From: Protula sp. h YS-2021
Lineage: Eukaryota > Annelida > Polychaeta > Sabellida > Serpulidae
DNA length: 64,000 nucleotides
Assembly (NCBI GenBank): GCA_949752745.1
Contig: OX457024.1
Coordinates: 48,240,490-48,304,489, forward strand
Direction: 5' to 3'
The notes below the pieces were generated by a model that saw only the letters and a program-made list of their open reading frames with translations, did not search any database and was not told the DNA's origin. Numbering within the stretch: position 1 is the stretch's first letter; each line of letters begins with the position of its first letter. Both the position numbers and the translations under genes were made by a program. Of this stretch, positions 55,451 through 64,000 are shown piece by piece.

Positions 55451-58183
55451 TTATTGACCCGTGACGTTATGTCATGTGAAGGTAAATACCTGCCGGAAAA
55501 CTTAACGTATGACATTGGTGCAGATTCCGTTTTGGCGGGGTTGTTGCTAGCCGTTAAACTTACTCCTGTACTTTGGTTCGGTGTCGTAATAAAATATCAC
55601 CCAAGCCATGTCTGTCTGGAAACATGAATCCTGGTTATCTTTGGCTTGCATTTTTCGTTACCGCGGTACCGGCCTCCCATGAAAATTTGTAGAAAATAAA
55701 TTTTAACCTTATACTTTTCAGTTTAATATATTGGCCTTGGTACTTTTAAATGCAGTCGTGAATTTTTAAATCAACTCTTTAAAAGGGTCTGGAAATTCGC
55801 AGATTAATTTTTTAAAGTGCACAATTACAGTAGTACGAAGCGGCTTGGCATGTCTTTCTGTACAATGCCTTTTGGTGTGAGATAATAAGTAAGGCGATTG
55901 GAGGGATATCATTGCCCCGTCAAGCGGTCGTACCAATGCCACCGTCTTTTCCACACAACTTTATTGGTCGGTCACTCAAATCAAAACTACGCGCTTGTGT
56001 TTACCCGCGTACACGTGCAGCATGAGTACACTCCTATGTATACCTGCGTAAACTGCCTGTGTGGCTGCATGTCAGCCTGTAGTGCTGTGAATAACTGCTT
56101 GAGTGCCTGAGGATACCTGCGTGTGCGTCTGTATTATATCTGTGTACATGCCTGTGTATGACTGCATGTCAGTCTGTAGTGTTGCTTTACTTGCCACACA
56201 TATGCTTGGCGCCAACAGCTGCGGGGGTACCAGAACTATTCTAATGACGATCTGATGGTTCCACAGAGGAGAGTCAACGCAGCCCATTGAAAAATGGTGT
56301 CTTTGTGTTTTGCCGTAATAGACTTAAACATTCTTAAAATTAAATTTCTTGACCAATATTTAACATGGCGCCTACGTGTGATGCACTCTGCGCTTTTTCC
56401 TTTGATTGAGGTGGCAAGTGTAGTCAACAGATCAGATATGCCGTTCATACGCTTATGGGTGTGTATATAAGGGTGCATAGGTCGCTCTAGTTTAGACCCG
56501 CCTCTGTTCATGCTGTGTTTATGTTCCGCAATGCTACATTTTATATGATTTATATGTGCATGATTTTTGTTCCACTGTTTGTCTGCTACTTTGTGTCAAT
56601 CAACGCACGCAACCCCACAACCAACCACACACACACAATCATGTAGAGGGACACGCGCCCAGCTGGCCATGCATTGAGCACTGGAAGCGGTCGTAACGTC
56701 AGTGATCAGGTACATGTAGCTGCTGCCCTTTGTTTCATTTCTAACCAGGCCGACTTGTATTGGTGAATGTGCCTCTTTTCGCCCGTCGTTCGTATGTGTG
56801 TTCGTGTTTCTGTCGTGTGAAAAAATGACGCAATGATGACACTTCTGTTGATAACATGCACTCTGTACTGTGTTAACCACCCATAAACAGTTTAAGTGAT
56901 ATTTTCCTCAATGTGATTTTTACAAGACATGTACTTTGACATTTGACTAGAAACTGCTGAATTGGCGTTTTCCTCACATAAAATGGCCAACTTCAATCAG
57001 GGTGGCACAGGATACTTTTTTTTTGCTTGTAGCACAAAAGGCTCGAACGTGAAGTGCGGTACATTTACGTGGTACAACACGGTACTCGAAGTTTGTTGGG
57101 TTTTATGTATAAATATACTTTCAAACTATTCGAGCTATGCAGTCCCACTGGTATCTCGCCCGCACCCTCATCCTCACTGATTCATCGTCTCTGTATGTAC
57201 TAAACTAAAATCCATATTTGGACTTTCTAGCGATTCGCGTTTTTAACGATTTGCGCGGAAACGATCTGCATGGAAAAAAGGAGAAATTTCGCTTTCCACT
57301 ACGAACGTAATTATAACAGAAAAGGGAACCAACGAAGTGTAAGAAATCGCGATCTTAGGAGCGGCATTTCTGAATCACGCAGTTTTTTCAAGGGTGGGGG
57401 GGCGGGTTGTCTGTATTCTGTGGGTTCGTCATCACTGTCACTTTGAAGACCCCCCCCCCCCCCCCCTATGGTTTGTTTAATGCCCTCAATGATCAGTCGA
57501 TTTCATCCGTTGAAAGTGTTGTCTTACGTAAATGTTAACAATGTGAAACCTTAATGTTTCCAAGCTTGTCACTTCGCTTAGAAGAGGCGAAGAGCCGCTC
57601 TAGTTCATTGTGGAATTCACTTCTCGTGAATGAACACCTCAATATGAGCAGTGCTCATTAGGATGAGGTTTAACTGTACTTAGTTTACTGTTATATGCCG
57701 GCGTGAGTCGTGAGTATTTCCGATGAGTGTTCACAGTGTTTTTTACCCGGAATTTATCCTGCGTCGGAGATCCCACACACGGAGACAGAAACGTTGTTAT
57801 CCAGGAAATTTGCACATGTGCACTAATAACGATGTTTGGTTTTTTTTTCCCTGTTTCTTTATTTCCTGCTTGTTGCCATGGATCGTCACAAACACGTGCT
57901 GCTTTTCGTTGCTGTTGTATACTTGCTGCTTCTGAAGTTGTAACAACGTCTGTGCTCTTGTTTTTCTTTATTTTATTTTTCCAAATGGCACACTGATGTG
58001 TGAACTTAACTTGTCAGTTTTATTCCCCTTCCCGTCAGCAAACCAACCAAGTATTATTGTATATAAAGTTTTTCGCCTGTAGTAGTTAAAGTCAGCTGTT
58101 ATATAGTTCGTATTTTTGGTTTGATATTAACTGCAACGCGGCCTTTATCACGTTAAGCTAATCCTTCTGTGTTCTTATTGCAG
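55451..58183. other. Intron-like stretch with no gene
   Basis: Holds a loosely repeated cctgcgtgtg-ctgtattat type segment at about 56045-56185 (two copies of ctgcatgtcag-ctgtagt) and a C run near 57450-57467. No exon with matching phases and no RNA gene were found. The pyrimidine tract before 58184 (ccttctgtgttcttattgcag) is strong. Confidence 0.45.
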
Positions 58184-58284
58184 CAAATCGACTATGAGAT
58201 AGAAGAGTTGAAGAAAAAGTACGGCATGATGTCCCAGGCTGCGCAGAGCACGCCTTCCAGTCACGTGACCTCCGTCATGGACAG
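58184..58284 (+). CDS. Shared exon, short C-terminal helix
   Basis: Entered in phase 0 after cttattgcag, it encodes QIDYEIEELKKKYGMMSQAA and then QSTPSSHVTSVMD, leaving in phase 2 at GACAG|gtatac. With the preceding exon it forms a roughly 30-residue amphipathic helix (RRAKERIDRIEK-QIDYEIEELKKKY) that could be a coiled coil. Acceptor and donor are both good. Confidence 0.88.
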
Positions 58285-58842
58285 GTATACGGGCAGGTAT
58301 ATCTACGAGTTTCATTCTAGCCATGCGCTACGATTTTCTGCTATCGCTTCGTATTTTCAAGGTTACAGCGTGAAGTGGTTCACCGTGCAGTGTCACGATT
58401 GAATAGTGTGCAGTTTTCCTTGATGCTTTTGGATTTTCCAGACTGTGTACAATTCCCATGATACAAATAGAACCATGCCCGTTCCCCATCAGATCTTAAA
58501 AGAAAAGCACGCTTGTTGGATGTGTCAAGTCTGCTTTTCCTCCGCGCAGGGTTATCCAGAATGTGGTTTGAATTCTTGACTCGTGTCCACTCTGTTAAAA
58601 TTACCGGGATATCTCCTAAATAAATCCGTAATCAGAGGACGCCCGTCTTTTCTCTGTTGCATTTACAGATGAAACATGAGCATTGTAGGAAGTGTGTATC
58701 AGTCTATTGACTGAACTTGAAACTGTTGTCATTAATATGTCTATAACTGCCGCAAAAAGTGCTGGTCTTGCGTTGAATGCTGTGCTCTCATGTGCGCATC
58801 ATGATTCCCCAGTTTCTAGCTATTTTTGGTTTCTTGATTCAG

Positions 58843-58986
58843 GGGATCCGTACTGACCGGAAGCAGTGCCCATTCAGCGTACTCCTTCGCCCTGTACCCG
58901 CCCTCGCCGTCCCTGAGCAGGAGGGGCGTGGGAGCGACAACGCCCAGCTCCGGACCTTTCAGCAGAGCGGCCAGCAGTGCTTTCAG
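58843..58986 (+). CDS. Shared exon, Ser/Pro/Tyr-rich tail; phase-symmetric cassette
   Basis: Entered in phase 2 after ttcttgattcag (AG + G gives Arg), it reads GSVLTGSSAHSAYSFALYPP then SPSLSRRGVGATTPSSGPFS, leaving in phase 2 at TTTCAG|gtacaa. Its length of 144 bases and equal phases let it be skipped without a frame change. A longer overlapping frame from 58777 ignores the splice site and has no matching composition. Retaining the following intron would add RYNSRIYYSYGQ and a stop at 59021-59023. Confidence 0.85.
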
Positions 58987-59323
58987 GTACAACTCCCGCA
59001 TCTACTACTCGTATGGTCAATAGTTGTCACAGCGTGTCTTCAAGTGTCGTGTTTTAATTAGGCATTGGGCAAGTTTGGTGAAGTGATAAGTATTTCAAGT
59101 GATGTAAATGGCTATTTAGAATGGACATAATATTTTAACGACTGTTCCCAATTCTGGCGTAATAGAAAGAGTGTGCCAAGAAGTGATAAGTCATGATGCC
59201 ATCATATAAAATGCTTGTCACTATCTGTGTTCCCCACCATACACACATGCACACACTTTACGGTATACTCCGTTCATTAGTAAACATGCTGTTTCCGCAA
59301 CTTAAAAGTTGCATTTCTGATAT

Positions 59324-59422
59324 AGAGTGACCCACATATATTTGGAGCCATCCACGTATGTGGACGTATCTGTGGGGGGGGGGGGGGGCGTCTGTATGAA
59401 TCCTCCCCGACTAGTGTTCAGT
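59324..59422. other. Intron segment with a G run
   Basis: Ordinary intron sequence with a G run at 59373-59388 just before the dispersed element. No coding signal. Confidence 0.4.
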
Positions 59423-59730
59423 TATTCCCCACAGCGGGGGAATATATGCGATCAACCGTGTATCGGTCTGTCGGTTGGTCTGTCGGTCTGGCATCAACAG
59501 CTTGTTAACACGATAACTTAAAAACTGCTGCAAGGATTTTAGTGAAACCTTGATGTGTAGCTTTTATGGCCACTAACAAGGATCGGTATTTTAAATGGGC
59601 CAGGTTCGTCCAAGGAAAATGCACCAACTGGACTTAGAAAATTTCAGCTCTTGATTGACTATTGATGGCCGTGTTTAACTGATGGCGCGGCGAGCCTGTG
59701 GGGAATATATGGGCTATGCACACTGCTCTA
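59423..59730 (+). mobile_element. Dispersed ~300-bp element, copy 4, next to the last acceptor
   Basis: Starts attccccacagcgggggaatatatgcgatc and ends atgcacactgctctag, with the same inner blocks as the copies at 12782 and 19727. It stops 43 bases before the terminal acceptor at 59773, so it may sit over the branch-point region. Confidence 0.85.
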
Positions 59731-59773
59731 GTTCACCCTGATATTGAGCCCATGTCTGTCTTATTCATTTCAG

Positions 59774-59858
59774 ACCAGCATCACATACGAGGACCAGTAA
59801 TATCAGAGGCACAACAGAACCCGCCAAGACGGGTGAGCCTAGTCTCGATGACAAGTAG
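59774..59858 (+). CDS. Terminal coding exon with stop codon
   Basis: Entered in phase 2 after gtcttattcatttcag (AG + A gives Arg), it encodes PASHTRTSNIRGTTEPAKTG then EPSLDDK and TAG at 59856-59858. With it, the whole chain from 6725 sums to 20,973 bases, a multiple of three. A gtgagc donor-like word at 59833 could in principle end the exon earlier, but no suitable further exon was seen and a poly(A) signal follows. Confidence 0.8.
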
Positions 59859-61740
59859 CCCGACGAGGCACGAGCGATTAGCTATTCGTCTGGTGATTGG
59901 GGCCAACGGACTAAAACACAAACAACTCATAAGATATGTACAGCGGGAGAAAACGGTCGCAGAAGCCATCCATGGTTTGGGTTTTTGAGTGCGATAGACA
60001 GTGTACTTCCGCTGCATAGGCGTATTGCGGCAGCGGACTGGGGCTGCGGCTGGACCATTCACGGTGGCGTTCTTGACAGCGGTGTCGCCGTGACGTCATG
60101 TTGATCGGAAGTTCTTCCTGCAAATTGTCGAGGACAATATCAATATGTTTTTTCAATTCCTATGCATCGTCGTCGCAACCAGTGATTTCCATAAGAGTAA
60201 TGATTTAAGTTGTCTGAAAACATATGTACTTCTTTCAAGTAACTGATATGTTTTGAAAAACTGTCTCGTGACACTGCAGAGCAATTTGGCCGAAAGACTC
60301 TTTCCTTGGGTAAATTGCAGTTTCTGTGTGTTTTCTTCTTCTTTTTTTTTTGGGCTGCAAAACTTTTTCACTTCGGACCAAATATGAGGTGAATACTTGT
60401 TTTAAAAGTTGATTGTGTTTGGTAGTTGTACATGTCACGCTCGGTTTAGACGTGTGACGTAAATTATTTCACCTATATCTGCTGGGCAACTGTTGTTTTC
60501 ATACTCACTGGAAAAAATGCTACATTTTCTGTTGAGAATTTAGAATGGACGTTGCTTCTTTATTGCTACCTCTTGTACCAGTGCAAGGTCGATCAGCTGG
60601 AGCAGCTTCCTCGGAATTTGGTTTTCTGTGTTGTACCGGCTGTTATGTGATAAAAGTGGTGCTAAAACCTGACGATATACACACGTTTGACAATAACCAA
60701 AACATGCAATGTTTGATGTGGATAAAAAAAAAATTTACTGTTATTTCATAATGATCTTTTTACTGTACACTGTTAAAACGTGTTGACACACAGCTTAGTT
60801 TGTAGTTTGGTGGTAGATTTCCTCGTATTTATAAGCAAATCTGTGATATTGAGAAAACAATACTGAGTGTTTTATGATTATTAGTTTCCTTTAGTTAAAC
60901 ACAACTGCTTGTGTATGGAAAAGAACTATTTTTGTAGGACTGTCCAACGCCTCACGTATTGAAGTGTACATCCTTATATTCATGTTCGAATGAAGATGTA
61001 ATATTGTTCTTAGAAATATTTTTGGAAATCTATTGAAGAAAATGCAAGCATATCAATTTGTGAAGAAAAGTACAAGGTATCTATGCATTTTAATTGAATA
61101 GAAGTTAGTGGAAGAACAAGGTTGGGGTCATTTGCTGGTTTCAAGTACATCTCTACCGTCGTTGTATTTCTGTGCCATATACCACGAAGCACAACCTCTA
61201 TGTTATAGTCTCATCATGATGTACATTTATTCGAGTACACGATAGTGACAACGTAGTATTTATATAGATGAACATGTGCATCATTGCGGAAGCCGCAGAA
61301 CTGTCATTCATTTCATTTATTTAGTGCAGTGAGAAAAATATTATTCATAATGTACAGCACCAGATTTCTAATTTATTGTTTCCAACCGGGCGTGCAGTAC
61401 TTTTATTTCAGAGGTATATTTTTGCACGGAGCTTTTAGCTTTTTACAAACGCAAAGGCGCTTAAGTTTGAATTGTGTATACAGCTTCATTCTCTTGCACA
61501 TTAAAATAATCTATGATGTGAATATTTTATGTGTTTTTATGCCACGTGAATTAAGACACAAATGGCCCGCACCGATAAGTGTCATTCTCACCGGATAACT
61601 ACGGGTCACCCAAAGTATCGGAAATCTACATAACCTACTATCGTTTCGTTCCATTCTTCACATAATTTATATGTGTATATTTTGTTTTGGTATAAAATTT
61701 TTAGGTCCATTGGTCCAATAAATAAAAAGTAAGTTTGCTC
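59859..61740 (+). other. Probable 3' untranslated region
   Basis: AT-rich sequence without splice-bounded coding frames from the stop codon to just past the first strong poly(A) signal. It carries many T runs and ATTTA-like words, typical of long animal 3' UTRs. The exact cleavage site is unknown. Confidence 0.55.
61717..61722 (+). terminator. Polyadenylation signal AATAAA
   Basis: AATAAATAAA lies at 61717-61726, followed by a GT-rich stretch (gtaagtttgctctgggtgtcctagtt), the usual downstream element. It is the best match after the stop codon. Confidence 0.6.
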
Positions 61741-61744
61741 TGGG

Positions 61745-63775
61745 TGTCCTAGTTCCTCAGCGGATAACCCGCGTTGCCCAATTAAATATTCCGGATAAGG
61801 CTGAAAGCTTCCGGACCTGGAAGAAAATTTTCACTACACTGTGAGGAGAACGGAAACAGATAAAAAAACAAAAAGGTTCAAGTATCCTGACGTCCCCCGC
61901 CCCCCCCCCCCCCCCACCCCGTGAAAAAAGAACATCCATCCAACCCCCCCTTCCCCCTCACCGAAACGGATTAGTACAAGACATAACGTTAAAAAGATTC
62001 TGTTCGGATGAAATTCACAACGAGATTTTTAGCCCAAGTGCCTCTGGCCACATGGGTTATACCTGTGGTGTGGGCTGTTTGGCCTCGCCGCCCGTCTAGA
62101 AACTTTTATTTTGTGCTACTGCCGTTGCAATTGTCATCGGATGGTGGTAAAAATTTTATGGGAATATGGCCAACCTAGGGAGGGGGTGGTCTGCTGAGGG
62201 ACCAATACATGCCTTTGGTCCTCTTCGGCCCAAGAAGGGCGGTTATGAACTGGCCCGCCGCGTCTAGTAGAGTATTCTATGGGTGCTAGCACTAGGCGGG
62301 TAGCCCGCGTGGCCGAAATAGGTGGCCAGAGTGAGGCCAAGCCGACAGACCTGGTAGAAACTCTTGGATACACAAAATCAAACAAATCAAAATAAAAATT
62401 ATAAAAAGATGACAATACCAATTTCAAAACGACCTCATTTAGAAATCGAGTCTTCTTCCGAACCGTTGCCGGAGTCTTTACTGGACGGACGCCCTAAGCT
62501 TTCGCCGTTTGCTATCCAAAAATGGGGCTTAACGGTATAGTCGACAGGCAATAACTGCGTTCAGAATTAATTGTTAATCCGAGTTTTTTTTTACCACAAA
62601 GTGGCAGCCTTCTCAACCTAGACATTTGTACACATTAAAGTGAAATCCAACGTGCATCGCTCCCTAAACGCATCGAAGGGAGTTGTTGCACACTCAAAAC
62701 TTAAATTTTGTTCCGAAGAAGAGCTTCAAACCACAAGGTGTAATAGGCAAAATTTCTGGGCCGGAAAGGTATTATGGTGTTTACATTTGGTCTGTTCAAA
62801 TTGGCTATTTTATCCTACCAGTAAAAATGTATGTTCTCTAAGTCCGATGTGGTGCCGATGTGGTCCACTGCCAAGAGTCTGGACATACTAAGACGATGCC
62901 GCAACAACTTACCAGAGAAAGAGAGATATCTGTTCGAATCATGTACAGCAATTGCCATGAAGTCCGCCAGTTTTCCCAGGGTCCGTCCCTTTATATTTTA
63001 AAGGAGCCCCTTGACCCCATGGATCGCCGGATCTCATAGATACCGACCCTCCTCGGGGTACCAGTTTTACTGCCCCGCGGCAGTTCCACTGGTATCTCCA
63101 CCCTACTCCGATCCTACCTTCTCCGCAAATAAACACCTGAACTCTTACAATCTCCAAACTTCTACTTCCCAGAAATATCCTCATAATTAAGAAGAAAGTT
63201 GTATAATGATATCCTTTCATAGTAATAATAGCATTAAAACCGTTTCATACTATACCTTTACCCTTGAGGTCCTCTTAATTACAAGTACTCCAGTTGTCTT
63301 AGCATTCAGCCTTGCTCACGATCGAATACCTTGTCGAAGTGTTCTCACATTTATCGCATAAAGGCGTGGCAATCTGTGGTGTGCTTCTCCATTATGGCCT
63401 CCAGCAGCTGGAGTCTACTTTATGATTAGTTCTCCAGTTTAATACGAGCACACTTTGCTGGGGTTGCGACCTTTATCGGGGGAGACCGGGATCTTGTCTA
63501 TTGAGCTGTTCTATCTGCGACGTCGAGATCCACCGGCAACATATCGCTTTGCCCCGATTCTTCAACCAAGACCGGTGGCCATAGTGGCCCTCTATGACAG
63601 TGAACGGCTGTTCGTTTAGATAAACCATACCCCGGCTTAAGGGCATGTCTGAACATGTACAAATGTTGCTATCCCAAGTGTCCTAGTCACTGGGAAACCC
63701 CCCGCTGCAAAGTGAGGTGGTGAGAGTAAGGCCGGGACCGGCAGACTTGGGAGAAAAATTCAAACAGGCAGATAT
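61745..63775. repeat. 3' flank with dispersed repeat copies, no gene
   Basis: Three related segments (about 61745-61835, 62270-62385, 63670-63775) share a gtcctag-...-cgg-taacccgcg-tg opening and a gaggc-aagc-gacagacctgg-agaaa closing text, each followed by an aaaatt-aacaaa-like run. The tagcccaagtgcctctggcc block at 62030 matches 33356. C runs lie near 61897-61916. No coding exon was found up to the window end. Confidence 0.5.
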
Positions 63776-64000
63776 GGAGAATATAATTATGAATACAAGT
63801 ATTTGCAAAACAAGCGTCTGTACTTAGATATTGTGTCTCCTACTCCCCATCGTAAATACATCGTTGTTTCGCCACAAGGGTTCTTTAAACTTCCATTATT
63901 GCCGTCAGATGTCAAAATTGGCTGCCTTAAGTAAGATATCAAGCCCTACATCTCCAACCCTATACGGTGCTACAACTGACAGGGGAACAAACATGATAGC

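Noticed and set aside
58777..59061. 94-residue ORF overlapping the 58843 exon in another frame
   Set aside because: It ignores the strong acceptor, and its Gln/Arg text does not match the Ser/Pro/Tyr composition that the phase-consistent frame gives.
62134..63220. Minus-strand ORFs near the 3' end (62134-62427, 62939-63220)
   Set aside because: They lie in dispersed-repeat sequence, with no domain and no splice-site pairs.
1..64000. tRNA, rRNA and other structural RNA genes
   Set aside because: I looked for cloverleaf-like blocks and conserved rRNA words by eye and found none. A covariance-model search could still find small RNAs.

Overview
The window looks like animal nuclear DNA. It has AT-rich non-coding sequence, GT-AG introns of up to about 15 kb, one polyadenylation signal, and remnants of Tigger/pogo-type and other DNA transposons, non-LTR retrotransposons and short dispersed repeats. 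I see no bacterial operons, tRNA, rRNA or CRISPR. A lophotrochozoan invertebrate, perhaps a mollusc, is my best guess from the repeat style. No sequence in the window proves the species.

Almost all recognisable coding sequence belongs to one plus-strand gene. I rebuilt it from splice signals, and every intron phase agrees from the 5' exons to the stop codon. The 5' part holds two possible internal exons (1694-1795, 2206-2336) and two candidate alternative first exons (6725-6975, 9753-10453). The exon at 2206 and both alternative first exons end in phase 2, which is what the first shared exon at 25085 needs. Shared exons are 25085-25181, 25986-26109, 28975-29423, 30485-33014, 33253-33295 (a 43-base microexon), 35528-35655, the giant exon 36094-52978 (16,885 bases), 54262-54397, 58184-58284, 58843-58986 and 59774-59858 (stop). 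A poly(A) signal follows at 61717. The isoform starting at 6725 would be 6,990 residues, the one starting at 9753 would be 7,140, and a chain counted from the Met codon at 1694 would be 6,984.

The predicted protein starts with a Glu/Lys/Gln-rich coiled coil. A very long acidic, Ser/Thr-rich and probably disordered middle follows. It carries three repeat systems: a 14-residue Ser-Pro repeat, about 33 copies of a 20-residue repeat, and a degenerate module resembling VVNVDDxDLDxITEEEV. Next comes a cluster of TQT motifs that looks like a ladder for dynein light chain LC8. The C-terminal part has a second coiled coil and a basic Ser/Pro/Arg/Tyr-rich tail. I cannot name the family. A cytoskeletal or centrosomal scaffold fits best. 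The architecture loosely resembles giant kinesin-3/StARD9-type proteins, but no motor, FHA or START domain is visible here.

The introns are full of tandem arrays and dispersed elements. Several arrays lie directly against splice sites, and one 46-bp array has copied the 5' splice site nine times. Other stretches hold a 2.07-kb transposon with a 6-bp target duplication, four copies of a roughly 300-bp dispersed element, a deleted Tigger-like element, and two decayed LINE 3' fragments. The final 2.2 kb after the poly(A) signal shows only repeats.
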